The notes under the pieces were generated by a model. It was not told the DNA's origin, made no database searches, and was given only the letters and a program-made list of their open reading frames with translations. Positions 51,869 through 61,189 of a stretch of 64,000 bases of DNA are shown here, one piece after another. The first letter of the stretch is position 1. Every line of letters starts with the position of its first letter. The DNA comes from Roseiarcus sp963781895 (GTDB taxonomy: Bacteria; Pseudomonadota; Alphaproteobacteria; Rhizobiales; Beijerinckiaceae): contig CAWAIM010000046.1 in the NCBI GenBank assembly GCA_963781895.1, positions 42,664-106,663 of the forward strand, in the 5' to 3' direction. A program made the translations under genes and the position numbers.

Positions 51869-52537
51869 ATGAACAATGTATCCGTGACCGTACTGGTCGG
51901 TCTGGCCGCCTGGACGCTGTTTCTCCTCATTCTGATGGAGGCGCTGCGGACCCGGCTCATCTTGACGAAGGCCCTCGCCGCCAACGAGTTCAAGCCGGAC
52001 AACTCCAATCTGTCGCCGTTCATGCAGCGGCTGGCCCGGGCGCACGCCAACTGCGTCGAAAGTCTGCCCGTTTTCGGCGTGCTGTTGATCGCGGCGCTGC
52101 TCACCAATCGAGCCGGCGTCACAAACCCTTTGGCCCCCTGGCTGTTGGCCGCTCGTTTGGTCCAGTCCTGCGCCCATCTCGCATCGCTCAGCGTGCCCGC
52201 CGTCTACGTTCGGTTTATCGCCTTCGCGGTCCAAATCGCGATTGCCGTTTATTGGTCATGGGCGCTGATCCTCGAGCTAGCAATGGCCGGCGCGCGACTT
52301 CGCCTAAACTTATCGACTGGTTTTCCGCCCGCCGTCTTTTCAAACCGCTGGCGCGATGTCGGCGCTTGGCGGCTGGCCGTCGCTTTCGCAGCATCGTGGA
52401 CATGGCTGGACCTGCGGCCTGCCCCGTCCAGTCGCGATCGACATACGGCGACCGCAGGAACGCCCTCAAAAGGGCCTGCATCGGCCGAGGCTCGACGCAA
52501 TTCTTCCCATCCTCACGGCCGCCGGCTCAAATCCTGA
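51869..52537 (+). CDS. MAPEG family membrane protein with suspect C-terminal extension
   Basis: Starts MNNVSVTVLVGLAAWTLFLL. The first 140 residues are a four-helix MAPEG-type protein (membrane glutathione/eicosanoid family), with EFKPDNSNLSPFMQRLARAH ANC in the loop after helix 1, ESLPVFGVLLIAALL, AARLVQSCAHLASLSVPAVY and FAVQIAIAVYWSWALI. The remaining roughly 80 residues are Arg/Ser/Pro-rich and unlike the family. A TAG lies in another frame near 52280, where a normal MAPEG protein would end, so a one-base error near 52265 is likely. Function of bacterial members is poorly known. Confidence 0.8.
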   Translation: MNNVSVTVLVGLAAWTLFLLILMEALRTRLILTKALAANEFKPDNSNLSPFMQRLARAHANCVESLPVFGVLLIAALLTNRAGVTNPLAPWLLAARLVQSCAHLASLSVPAVYVRFIAFAVQIAIAVYWSWALILELAMAGARLRLNLSTGFPPAVFSNRWRDVGAWRLAVAFAASWTWLDLRPAPSSRDRHTATAGTPSKGPASAEARRNSSHPHGRRLKS

Positions 52538-52594
52538 TTCGCCGCGCCGTTCTCATCCGGATTGTCGCGCCATACGAGCTCCGCTCGCCGCCCC

Positions 52595-52921
52595 TCAATG
52601 CTGTCCGGTCACTGCTCTGGCGGTCCCTTCGGCCACTTGCCCGACGGCGCGGCCGGTGGCGCGCGCGCCCGTCTGGACCGCGCTTCCGAAGTCGTAAGCG
52701 CCGCGCTCAAAGACGTGGCCGGTCGCGCGCACGCCGCTCTCGATCGCCACGCCCGTGTCATGAGCGCCCTGCCCGATCGCCTCGCCGACGCAGGCGAAGC
52801 CCTCGCACGCCCGCGCCTGACCGGCGCCGGCGAGCAAGCCGGCCATGCCGACGGCGCCCATTACGCCCAGCGTCCAAACGCGACCCATTCGCAAAGCCCT
52901 GCGACGGAAAGACCGTGTCAT
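52595..52921 (-). CDS. Small exported alanine/glycine-rich protein
   Basis: A 108-residue protein from the ATG at 52921, preceded by GAGGAGG. A basic N-terminus (MTRSFRRRALRMGR) leads to a hydrophobic WTLGVMGAVGMAGLLAGAG and a cleavage near ARA-CE. The mature part starts with two Cys (CEGFACVGEAIGQGAHDTG). It then repeats amphipathic Ala/Gly/Thr segments such as GVAIESGVRATGHVFERGAY and GSAVQTGARATGRAVGQVAE, an 11-residue-like periodicity. No family recognised; an exported amphipathic helix is likely. Confidence 0.6.
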   Translation of the reverse strand: MTRSFRRRALRMGRVWTLGVMGAVGMAGLLAGAGQARACEGFACVGEAIGQGAHDTGVAIESGVRATGHVFERGAYDFGSAVQTGARATGRAVGQVAEGTARAVTGQH

Positions 52922-53329
52922 TGCCTCCTCCTGATGTTCTAAGGTTGTCGGCCCGGCGCAAAGACCGAACCGATCGGATTTGGCATCCTAGCAAATCAGG
53001 TGGACGAGAATTCGGGCGCCCGCGATCCAGCGCGGCAACCGGCGCTTATCGCGTCAGCGATTGGTCGGCCGCAGTCGCTCGCATGCCTTCGATCCCGGTC
53101 GTCATGGCCGGGCTTGACGCCTCGCGCGCTGGTTGAATGTTGACGATAATACAACTGCAACGCGCAAGACATTATACGTCTTCATGACGCAGTTTCACCG
53201 AGACCCGCGGGCCGTTTTGGCCTGTCCGACCAGGGCGGCGGTAAACGAAGTCCTAACCCCCTGATAAGTCAGGTCGCCATGGGGACAAAGCGGCGGTAAA
53301 CGGCCTGGCGGCCGCCGGCCGCCCCTGCC
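52922..53329. other. Gene-free spacer with short repeats
   Basis: About 410 bp. It includes GTCATGGCCGGGCTTGACGC near 53100, a string often seen in dispersed Hyphomicrobiales repeats. GGCGGTAAACG occurs twice (about 53230 and 53290). An AT-rich patch at 53140-53190 may be a promoter remnant. No gene is supportable. Confidence 0.4.
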
Positions 53330-55021
53330 CTACCCGGTCACCTCCAGCGCCAGCCGCCCCGACAGCGTCCGGCCGTATTGGTCGACCGCCTCGACCACCA
53401 CCCGATGCGCGCCCGGCTCGAGGTCGCCCGGCAGGCGGGCGGTCCAGAGGTGCGAGGACGGGTCGGCCCTGACCCAGGACTTCTTGGTCGCCTCGTTGCG
53501 GGCGAACACTTCCTGGACGAACGGGTCGGGCCGGGCGGCGCGGGTCATTTCCACCGGCGCGCGATCGCCGATCGTCATCGTCACCTTCGTCCTCTCGCCG
53601 CCGTCGAACACGTTGGCGATCAGCGTCGACGCGCCGATGGCGGCTCGCGGGACCGGCGACCCCAGCACTTGCACCTGGCGCAGCTCCCAATCGGCGTCCT
53701 TGCTGATCCCGTGGAAGCGGCTGTCGATCGACAGCCGCATCTGGCGGCCGTTCGGCTCCTTGGCCGGCACGAACCGGGTCGTGTAACGATTGCCGTCGAC
53801 CGACAGGATATGGAAGCCGTTCGGCGTGCCGTCGCGGCTGTCGGCCGAGGCGACGCCGCGATGATCGAGCGGCCCGCTCCACCACGAGCCCGACAGCGCG
53901 GTCAGGACGTGGTGGTGATGCGGCTCCGGCCCGTTCCAGCCGTCGGCGGCGCCGAAATAATGGTGCTCGGTGGTGTGGGTGTGCCCCGAGAAGCTGACCG
54001 CGAAGCGCCGGCCTTCCAGCAGCTTGAACAGCTCCTCCTTGTTGACCAGATTCTGCCAGGTCTCCGAACCGAGATAGGTGCGGATCGGAATGTGCATGAC
54101 GACGACGACCAGCGCGTCGTCCGGCGTGTGCGCCAGCACGCCGCGGGCGAACTCGAGCTGGCGCGCGTCGAGCCGGCCCTCGTACTTGCCCGCGCCCCGC
54201 GGCTTCTCGGGATCGAAGCCGAGATAGTCGACGTCGTCGAGCATGAGGAACAGGGTCTGAGCGTAGAAGAACGCGTAGTAGTTCGGGCCGAAGAAGCGCT
54301 TGTAGGTCTCGCGGCTGTAGGTGCGGTCCGGCGCCTCGAAATTGAGATCGTGATTGCCGCCGACGCACCACCAGGTCAGCCCGGTCGTGCCGAAGATCGC
54401 GTTCGAGCGCGGATACAGCGACAGATCGTCGAACATGATGTCGCCGGCGTTGAGGCCGAATTTCGCGTTGACGGCGGCCAGCGCCTCAATCGCGTCCTCG
54501 CGGATGAAATCCACTTCCGCCTCGGTCTCGGGCTGAGGGTCGGTCACCATCACGACGTCGAAGGCCTTCGGCTCGTCCTGCCGGCTGAGGGCGAAATCGA
54601 GCGAAGCGGGCATCGGCGGCGTCGGCGCGAGGCCCTCGAAGGTCAGGTTGAGCGCGCTCGGCGAGCCCTGGGGCTGATGATGGCGGTAGAAGCGGGGCAG
54701 GCCGGTCAGCGCATCGACCGGCGGCATGAACCCGGCCGGCTTGATGACGAAGATCGTCGCCTCGTCCGGCAGCGGCAGCGTGTAGCCCCCGTCGGCGCCC
54801 GTGACCGCGACATCGCGGCCGTTGGAGACGAGGACATTGGCGAGCCCCGGATTGGCGGCGCCCGCGACGCCTGAGCCGTCCCGGTCCTCGAAAACGACGC
54901 CGGAGATCTGCGCCGCTTGCGCCTCGGCCCGCACGGGCTCGAACGCGGCCAGGGCCAGGCCGCTCGCGGCGCCGATCAGCATGTCGCGCCGTGTGATTCC
55001 CTCGCTCTCGCTTCCCGGCAT
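53330..55021 (-). CDS. Tat-exported calcineurin-like metallophosphoesterase
   Basis: A 563-residue exported phosphoesterase. The start at 55021 has GGAGG upstream. A twin-arginine signal (GITRRDMLIGAASGLALAAF) is cleaved near AEA. Residues about 40-95 are a beta-sandwich N-domain with VFEDRDGSGVAGAANPGLAN. The catalytic metallophos domain begins FDVVMVTDPQPETEAEVDF (D at metal site), then GLNAGDIMFDDLSL (GD), WWCVGGNHDLNFE (GNHD), VVVVMHIPI and AVSFSGHTHTTEHH (GHTH): all metal ligands are in place. A C-terminal calcineurin-associated domain follows (about 440-563). Natural substrate unknown; phosphate scavenging is possible. Confidence 0.93.
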   Translation of the reverse strand: MPGSESEGITRRDMLIGAASGLALAAFEPVRAEAQAAQISGVVFEDRDGSGVAGAANPGLANVLVSNGRDVAVTGADGGYTLPLPDEATIFVIKPAGFMPPVDALTGLPRFYRHHQPQGSPSALNLTFEGLAPTPPMPASLDFALSRQDEPKAFDVVMVTDPQPETEAEVDFIREDAIEALAAVNAKFGLNAGDIMFDDLSLYPRSNAIFGTTGLTWWCVGGNHDLNFEAPDRTYSRETYKRFFGPNYYAFFYAQTLFLMLDDVDYLGFDPEKPRGAGKYEGRLDARQLEFARGVLAHTPDDALVVVVMHIPIRTYLGSETWQNLVNKEELFKLLEGRRFAVSFSGHTHTTEHHYFGAADGWNGPEPHHHHVLTALSGSWWSGPLDHRGVASADSRDGTPNGFHILSVDGNRYTTRFVPAKEPNGRQMRLSIDSRFHGISKDADWELRQVQVLGSPVPRAAIGASTLIANVFDGGERTKVTMTIGDRAPVEMTRAARPDPFVQEVFARNEATKKSWVRADPSSHLWTARLPGDLEPGAHRVVVEAVDQYGRTLSGRLALEVTG

Positions 55022-55122
55022 TGCCTTCAGCCTCCGCTCCGCCTCGACGGCATGAGACTATGCGGGCGTGAAACGATTGTGAAACCGGCAATATTCCGAA
55101 AGGAGCCCCGCGAGCGGCCGCC

Positions 55123-56214
55123 TTACCCGCCGACCTGGCCCCGGTGCCTGAGGAACGCATCCGCCAGCACGCAGGCGACCATGGCCTCGCCGACCGGGAC
55201 GGCGCGGATGCCGACGCAAGGGTCATGACGCCCTCTGGTGGCGATCTCGGCATCCTCGCCGGCGCGGGTGATGGTGCGGCGGGGCGCCAGGATCGAGGAC
55301 GTCGGTTTGACGGCGAAGCGCACGACGATCGGCTGTCCGGTCGAAATCCCGCCCAGAATGCCTCCGGCGTGGTTGGACAGAAAGCGCGGCCGCCCGTCTT
55401 CGCCGCGGCGCATTTCGTCGGCGTTCTCCTCGCCGGAGAGTTCGGCGGCGGCGAAGCCGTCGCCGATTTCGACGCCTTTGACCGCGTTGACGCTCATCAG
55501 CGCGCTGGCCAGCTCCGAATCGAGCTTGCCGTAGATCGGCGCGCCCCAGCCGGCGGGCGCGCCCTCGGCGACGATCTCGATCACGGCGCCGATCGAGGAG
55601 CCCGCCTTGCGGATGGCGTCGAGATAGTCCGCGAAGCGATCGGCGGCGGCCGCGTCCGGGCAGAAGAACGGATTCCTGCCGACCTCGTCCCAATCCCAGC
55701 GCGCCCGGTCGATTTTCAGCGCTCCCATTTGCACCAGCGCGCCGCGAATGCGCACGCCGGGCGTCACCTTGCGGGCGATCGCGCCGGCGGCGACGCGCGC
55801 CGCCGTCTCGCGCGCCGACGCGCGCCCGCCGCCGCGATAGTCGCGGACGCCGTATTTTGCGTCATAAGCGTAGTCGGCGTGGCCGGGGCGATATTTGTCC
55901 TTGATGTCGCTGTAATCCTTCGAGCGCTGATCGACATTCTCGATGAATATGCCGATCGGCGCTCCCGTGGTCACTTGACGGCCCGCGCTGTCATCGATCA
56001 TCACGCCCGAGAGGATGCGCGCCTCGTCCGGCTCCCGGCGTTGGGTGGTGAAACGCGACGTTCCCGGCCGGCGCCGGTCGAGTTCGGCCTGGATGTCGGC
56101 CGCCTCGAGCGGAATCCGCGGCGGACAGCCGTCGACGACGCAGCCGATCCCCGCCCCGTGGCTCTCGCCGAAGGTGGTGACGCGAAAGAGATGCCCGTAA
56201 CTGTTATGCGACAT
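55123..56214 (-). CDS. aroC: Chorismate synthase
   Basis: Last common step of aromatic biosynthesis: 5-enolpyruvylshikimate-3-phosphate to chorismate with reduced FMN. The 363-residue protein starts MSHNSYGHLFRVTTFGESHG, containing signature 1 with the catalytic His. Signature 2 lies around YRGGGRASARETAARVAAGA (about 125-145), and the third around DPCVGIRAVPVGEAMVACVL near the end. Also visible are RPGHADYAYDAKYG and FLSNHAGGILGGISTGQPIV. Normal length, clean frame. It precedes the phosphoesterase gene by 100 bp on the same strand, with no functional link evident. Confidence 0.97.
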   Translation of the reverse strand: MSHNSYGHLFRVTTFGESHGAGIGCVVDGCPPRIPLEAADIQAELDRRRPGTSRFTTQRREPDEARILSGVMIDDSAGRQVTTGAPIGIFIENVDQRSKDYSDIKDKYRPGHADYAYDAKYGVRDYRGGGRASARETAARVAAGAIARKVTPGVRIRGALVQMGALKIDRARWDWDEVGRNPFFCPDAAAADRFADYLDAIRKAGSSIGAVIEIVAEGAPAGWGAPIYGKLDSELASALMSVNAVKGVEIGDGFAAAELSGEENADEMRRGEDGRPRFLSNHAGGILGGISTGQPIVVRFAVKPTSSILAPRRTITRAGEDAEIATRGRHDPCVGIRAVPVGEAMVACVLADAFLRHRGQVGG

Positions 56215-56382
56215 TGGGACCCGAGGCCGCGTACATAGAGACCCTTGATCGTCCCGTCAAACGGCGGCGCTCAGCCGGTTTTGGGGGAGGCGCCCAGCGT
56301 TCATTCCCAATTCATGTTGCCGGGCGCATTTCAATGCTGTGCAAAATTGATGGGTCGAAAGACTCGCTACGGAGAATGTCCA

Positions 56383-56607
56383 ATGTTGAAGAAGTTTGCC
56401 GCGATCGGCATCAGCGCCGCCCTCGCCCTTTCGCCTCTCGCCGCTCTCGCCCAGACCGACACCGCCGCTCCTGCCGCTACCGACGCGGGCGCTGCGCCTG
56501 AAAAGGCTCCGATGAAGAAGAAGACGCATAAGGCGAAGCACCACGCGAGCAAAAAGAGCAAGATGGCCCCGGCTCCCGCCGCTCCCGCCGAGACGCCGAA
56601 GAGCTGA
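56383..56607 (+). CDS. Small exported Lys/Ala/Pro-rich protein
   Basis: A 74-residue protein. The ATG at 56383 follows GGAGA. Signal peptide MLKKFAAIGISAALALSPLA ends ALA-QT. The mature part has an Ala/Thr-rich acidic start, then a basic segment (MKKKTHKAKHHASKKSKM) and a Pro/Ala tail. Small exported proteins of this composition are common in Hyphomicrobiales with no assigned role. It has its own strong terminator 40 bp downstream, so it is probably a monocistronic, well-expressed gene. Confidence 0.78.
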   Translation: MLKKFAAIGISAALALSPLAALAQTDTAAPAATDAGAAPEKAPMKKKTHKAKHHASKKSKMAPAPAAPAETPKS

Positions 56608-56645
56608 TCGATCGAAGCGACGCGATATCGCCGTCGTTGAAATCC

Positions 56646-56679
56646 GCCGCCCCATCCCTCGGATGGGGCGGCTTTTTTT
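56646..56679 (+). terminator. Strong rho-independent terminator
   Basis: Perfect 12-bp stem GCCGCCCCATCC/GGATGGGGCGGC (56646-56657 and 56661-56672), three-base loop CTC, then seven T (56673-56679). It ends the transcript of the small exported protein at 56383. Confidence 0.95.
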
Positions 56680-56763
56680 GCTCCGGGGACTGGGTTCGGC
56701 GCGGGCGGCTTTGCCGACCTTCGCGAGCCATGCCAAACTCGCAGCGAAGCACGGAGCGCATCA

Positions 56764-57363
56764 GTGGCGATCGCGGAGTTTTGGTACGAATTCGCGAGCA
56801 CCTATTCCTATCCTGCCGCGATGCGGGTCAATTCGCTCGCCGATGCGCGCAGCGTGAGCCTCGTGTGGCGGCCATTTCTGCTCGGGCCGCTTTTCAGCTC
56901 GTACGGATGGCGTGATTCGCCGTTCAACATCTACCCCGCGAAGGGCCGCTATATGTGGCGCGACTTGCAGCGCGTCTGCGACTCGCTCGGGTTGCCGCTG
57001 AAGCGCCCGGAACCCTTTCCCCAGCCGAGCCTGCTCGCAGCGCGCGTCGCGCTGGCGCTCGAAGGCGCGAAGCGCGCCGACTTCTCGCGCGAGGTCTACG
57101 CGGCCGAGTTCGGGCGCGGCTTGCCGATCTCTGATCGCGCCACAATCGCCGCGCTGCTCGTCAAGCTCGAACTCGACCCGGAGGCGGCATTGCAGCGCGC
57201 GGAAAGCGATTCCAACAAGGCGCTGCTGAAGGCCGAATGCGCCCGCGCCGCCGAAATCGGGGTCGTCGGCGCGCCCTGCCTCGTCACCGAGGACGGCGAG
57301 GTCTTTTGGGGCAACGACCGGCTCGAACAGGGCCTCGACTGGGCCGCAGGCGCGCGCGCCTGA
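56764..57363 (+). CDS. 2-hydroxychromene-2-carboxylate isomerase family (DsbA-fold) protein
   Basis: A 199-residue thioredoxin/DsbA-fold, kappa-GST-like protein starting at GTG 56764 (MAIAEFWYEFASTYSYPAAM). The Ser in FASTYSYPA takes the catalytic position of the family. Then VSLVWRPFLLGPLFSSYGWR, NIYPAKGRYMWRDLQRVCDS, LPLKRPEPFPQPSLLAARVA and near the end EIGVVGAPCLVTEDGEVFWGNDRL match isomerase NahD-like members. Family enzymes use glutathione to isomerise naphthalene-pathway products, but most chromosomal homologs have unknown substrates. No aromatic-degradation gene is nearby. Confidence 0.88.
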   Translation: MAIAEFWYEFASTYSYPAAMRVNSLADARSVSLVWRPFLLGPLFSSYGWRDSPFNIYPAKGRYMWRDLQRVCDSLGLPLKRPEPFPQPSLLAARVALALEGAKRADFSREVYAAEFGRGLPISDRATIAALLVKLELDPEAALQRAESDSNKALLKAECARAAEIGVVGAPCLVTEDGEVFWGNDRLEQGLDWAAGARA

Positions 57364-57468
57364 GGCTTTCATTCAGGCCTCCGTCGCAATTGGCGCGCAG
57401 CTTACGTCCGCATAAACTCGGAGAGCAATTCGTTAGCGGCGCGCTGCGAGCCGTGTGACAGGCGCGAA

Positions 57469-57957
57469 ATGGGACTGGGTGCGATGGTTGACCGTGAGAG
57501 TGCTGTCACAACCGCCAAACGGCGGATGTTGTCTTTCGCCGATCCGATCGGCCAATTCATGACCGACGGCTTTCACATCCTCGCGCTGTTCGCGATCGGC
57601 GCCGCCACGGTTTGGGCGGCGGGCGCGGCGTTTTATGAAATGATCAAAAAGGGCAGTCCCACGATCGAAGATCTGCTGCTCCTGTTCATCTATCTCGAGA
57701 TCGGCTCGATGGTCGGAATCTATTTCCGCACCAATCACATGCCGGTGCGATTCTTGCTCTATGTCGGCATAACCGCGCTGACGCGGCACTTGATCGGCTT
57801 CGTCCAATACCAGCAGATTCCCGGCCTGGGAGTGCTCATTCTGGCGGGCGCGACACTTCTTCTGGCGCTCGCGGTCTTCGTCATCCGGTTCACGTCGAGT
57901 CGCTATCCGAGTCCGGCCTTCGGAGAAGGCGGCCGCAGCGGCGTTCGCGAGGAGTGA
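57469..57957 (+). CDS. psiE: PsiE-family phosphate-starvation-inducible membrane protein
   Basis: A 162-residue inner-membrane protein with four hydrophobic segments: about 34-55 (HILALFAIGAATVWAAGAAF), 65-85 (IEDLLLLFIYLEIGSMVGIY), 92-112 and 118-138. FIYLEIGSMVGIYFRTNHMPVRFLLYVGITALTRH is conserved in the PsiE family. The C-terminal tail (YPSPAFGEGGRSGVREE) is unusual and resembles a translated palindromic repeat. Starts at 57469 or 57484. Function unknown; E. coli psiE responds to phosphate and cAMP. 21 bp upstream of the amidohydrolase gene, likely one transcript. Confidence 0.88.
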   Translation: MGLGAMVDRESAVTTAKRRMLSFADPIGQFMTDGFHILALFAIGAATVWAAGAAFYEMIKKGSPTIEDLLLLFIYLEIGSMVGIYFRTNHMPVRFLLYVGITALTRHLIGFVQYQQIPGLGVLILAGATLLLALAVFVIRFTSSRYPSPAFGEGGRSGVREE

Positions 57958-57978
57958 GGGCAAAGCGAGGCAAGCGGC

Positions 57979-59207
57979 ATGGCCTTCGATTTGATAGTGC
58001 GCAACGCCACGCTGCCTGACGGGCGCAAGGGCATGGATGTCGCGATCGCCGCCGGCCGTATCGCCGCGATCGAGCCAAGGATCGCAGCCGACGCCGAGCG
58101 AACCGTCGACGCGAGCGGGCGCCTCCTCGCGCCGCCATTCGTCGATTGCCACTTTCATATGGACGCGACGCTGTCGCTCGGCCTGCCGAGGCTCAACGTC
58201 TCCGGAACATTGCTGGAAGGAATCGCTCTTTGGGGCGAACTGAAGCCGCAACTCACCCACGAGGCCGTGGCCGAGCGCGCGCTGCGTTACTGCGATCTCG
58301 CGGTGGCGCAAGGCCTGCTTGCCGTGCGCAGCCATGTCGATGTCTGCGACGACCGGCTGCTCGCCGTCGAGGCGCTGCTCGACGTGAGGAGAAAGGTGAA
58401 GCCCTATCTCGATTTGCAGCTCGTCGCCTTTCCCAGGACGGCTATCTGCGCTCTCCGGCCGCCGCCCGCAATCTTGAACGGGCGCTCGATCTCGGCGTCG
58501 ACGTTGTCGGCGGCATCCCGCACTTTGAACGCACCATGGCCGATGGCGCCGCGTCCGTGAGGGCTTTGTGCGAGATCGCGGCCGAGCGCGGTCTGATGAT
58601 CGACCTCCACTGCGATGAGACCGACGATCCGATGTCGCGCCACATCGAAACGCTGGCCTGCGAGGCGCAGCGGCTCGGGCTTGGCGCGCGCGCGACAGGA
58701 TCGCATCTCACTTCGATGCATTCCATGGACAATTACTATGTCTCGAAGCTGTTGCCGCTGATCGCCGAATCCGGCGTCTGCGCCATCTCCAATCCGCTCG
58801 TCAATCTGACCTTGCAAGGGCGACACGACACTTATCCTCGGCGGCGCGGGATGACGCGGATCGCTGAAATGCGGGCGTTCGGCATTCCCGTCGCGCTCGG
58901 CCAGGATTGCGTGATGGACCCCTGGTACGGCCTTGGCGGCGCCGACATGCTCGACGTCGCGCATATGGCCGTGCATGGCGCGCCGATGACGAGCCGCGAG
59001 GCGATCCGCTGGACATTCGACGCGGTGACGGAAATTCCGGCGCGAATCCTTGGACTTGAAGGCTATGGCCTCGCCGTCGGCGCCAATGCCGACATGGTGC
59101 TGTTGCAGGCGGCTGATCCGATCGAAGCGGTGCGGCTGCGGGCGACGCGGCTTCTCGTCATTCGCCGCGGCAAGATTCATTGCGCGCGCGCCGGCGCGCG
59201 TGTCTGA
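57979..59207 (+). CDS. codA: Cytosine-deaminase-like amidohydrolase, with one frameshift
   Basis: Metal-dependent amidohydrolase of the cytosine deaminase type. First frame: MAFDLIVRNATLPDGRKGMD, LLAPPFVDCHFHMDATLSLG (HxH near 63), QGLLAVRSHVDVCDDRLLAV. After a shift near 58430 (adding one base gives VAFPQDGYLRSPAAARNLER) it continues VVGGIPHFERTMADGAASVR, LMIDLHCDETDDPMSRHIET (His and Glu), SHLTSMHSMDNYYVSKLLPL and PVALGQDCVMDPWYGLGGAD (the metal Asp). About 409 residues, as expected. The substrate could be cytosine, isoguanine or a related ring. Confidence 0.87.
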
Positions 59208-59307
59208 ACTTTCGCTGGAGGGGCGACCCGCGAGCCTCGATCCGGCGTCCTATGCGCCGCGTCGCGCCGGCCAGATCAGCTCTGGCGCAGGCGAATGATG
59301 GCGATCA

Positions 59308-60190
59308 TCACGCCGCCAGGCAGCACTTCTTGAATTTCTTGCCGCTGCCGCACGGGCATGGGTCATTGCGCCCGACTCCTCGGTACGGGTTGAAGTATGG
59401 CGCCTCCCCGGTCGCTAGTTCTTCAGGTTCAAATCCTTCGCCGGGATCCAATTCGCCATCACCGGAATACCCAGGATTCGAGCGTCCCGATAGCGTCGTC
59501 GAACGGACGGACCAGATCATGCTCAAAGCCGGCGAGGCCGGCCGGATCGCTCCGCGCGAGGGCGATCTTGCGGTCGAAGTCGTCGGCGTCAAAATCTCGG
59601 TCGTCGATGGAATCCTTCCTTGTCGAGCAGGATGGCGTCCAGACGCAGATCGCTGAAGCCAAGGTCGGCGGCCGTGGTCGCCCACACCGTCCAGATGATG
59701 GAAGTCGCCGCGCGGCTCCAGATCGCGGCGAATCCCGCGCAAATAGGCGCGCATGTCCGCGTCGCTCATGACGCCCCTCGCGCGCACCAGATAGCCCAGC
59801 GCCGCCAGCGCCGAAGCGCGCGCGAATTCGCAGCCGTTCGGGATTCGATCGCGCTCGAAGCGGCCCGACGTCGCCGTCGAAGACCTTGATGAGAATGCCC
59901 GGCAAGGTTTCCGTCACCGCGTCGCCCAGCCATTCGTCGATGTCCGGGTCGCGGCGATCATCCCGCACAAGGGCGCATAGGCTCGCGTCTCGCCCTTCTC
60001 GCCGCAGAGATGGAGGATGTAGAACACTTCGCCGCGGCGATGTCGGAATAGCCGCCGCCGCCGCGAAAGCGCGCAGCCTCGATAAGAAGCGGGGCGATGC
60101 GGCCTCCCAATGGTCGAGCGCCCATTGCATCGCCGCTCGCGGCAATTCTTCGCTGTCGGCGAATTGCCGCAGCGCTTCGTCGACGTTCAT
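59308..60190 (-). CDS. DUF1186/SEC-C motif protein, several frameshifts
   Basis: A protein with N-terminal DUF1186 and C-terminal SEC-C zinc motif. The start at 60190 reads MNVDEALRQFADSEELPRAA and MQWALDHWEAASPRFLSRLR. Further pieces in alternating frames are DEWLGDAVTETLPGILIKVF, ARGVMSDADMRAYLRGIRRD, DRDFDADDFDRKIALARSDP and finally FNPYRGVGRNDPCPCGSGKK FKKCC (Cys/His zinc motif as in SecA) ending at 59308. At least five small indels are needed. The order and spacing are collinear with a single gene, so I treat it as one gene in poor-quality sequence. Function unknown. Confidence 0.82.
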
Positions 60191-60431
60191 TGAACCATCC
60201 TCAGGCCGTCGTCCGAATCGATGATGGAACGGCGCGAGAGCGCGTGCAATATGGGCGAGGTCGATTGAGATCGCTGACCTCCCCGCTCGACGATTGCGCG
60301 GACGCCGCCCGAGCGCCGCGTCGCAGGTTGAAATCGGCGGAGTAGTTCCGAAATAACGGCGTTGTCGCGCGTGAAGTTCTCCGGGCGGCGGGCGAAGCTG
60401 ACGCCGAGGCTCAATCCGGTCGTTTTGGGCC

Positions 60432-61183
60432 TCATTTCGACGATGCTCTGGTCGCGCTGTACAAGCGCCAGGCCGGAAGAAGCAGCGCCACGAGTACGGC
60501 GCGGGTGCAGGCCTCTCGTGGAAGCGCGAATAGAGGCGCGCGCCGAGATAGGACGGGATCGAGCATCGCCGGAGCCACGACGAAGAACTGGCTTAGATCC
60601 GCGTGCGCCAGGGTCCCAGTGCGGAGTAGACCGCGATCGTTACGATGTGCATGGCGATGTTCTAGGCCTGCATGGTCGCGCGCCTGAGGTCCCGCTTCCA
60701 GCCGCGCAGCTGCGTCCGAGATCGCCGGCACGAAGCCCGACATGCCGCCAAAGCCGCCGAGCACCCCGCCGAACAGCCCGAAGGCCGCATCCAGCCACCG
60801 TCCGCCGCCCGTGACGACTCCCCGGATCGCGGACGAAGATGGCGAACAGAGCGTAGCACGTCAGCAGCGCTCCGATCGCGAGCCGGAAGCGCTGCGGATC
60901 GACGCTGTGCAGGAGCAACGCGCCAATCGGCACGCCCAGCCATCCGCCGATCACGCAGCGGTGCGACCTGTCCGTACGAAGCCGCCGCGACGGAGGCGAG
61001 CGAGGCGATCTGGCCGCTGAGCGCGCCGAACACCGCGAGCGGGGCGGCGGTCTGCGGCGGCAGCGCCCAGACCCAGAACGACAGCGCGACGATCGAGAAC
61101 GCGAACCCCGTGAGTCCTTGGAGGAAACCGGCCGCGGCCGCCCCCGCCGCGACGATGAGCATGGAATGAAGCGCGTCAGACAT
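60432..61183 (-). CDS. TauE/SafE family sulfite/anion exporter, several frameshifts
   Basis: Membrane exporter of the TauE/SafE (DUF81) family. The ATG at 61183 starts MSDALHSMLIVAAGAAAAGF, then LQGLTGFAFSIVALSFWVWA with the family glycine-rich loop. VFGALSGQIASLASVAAASY follows; then in another frame GGWLGVPIGALLLHSVDPQR, and GALLTCYALFAIFV. Near 60760 MLGGFGGMSGFVPAI appears (the second repeat's G.xGG.SG motif), followed by FFVVAPAML and VLVALLLPAWRLYSATR. The span of 752 bp equals the usual length of about 250 residues, so only short indels are involved. Directly downstream of the ThDP enzyme gene. Confidence 0.8.
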
Positions 61184-61189
61184 CGGCGC

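Noticed and set aside
53378..54874. A 498-codon plus-strand open frame opposite the phosphoesterase
   Set aside because: Antisense shadow. The minus strand has a Tat signal and all metallophosphoesterase motifs.
59425..59440. GGTTCAAATCC as a tRNA T-loop
   Set aside because: It lies in the coding sequence of the DUF1186/SEC-C gene and no cloverleaf can be built around it.
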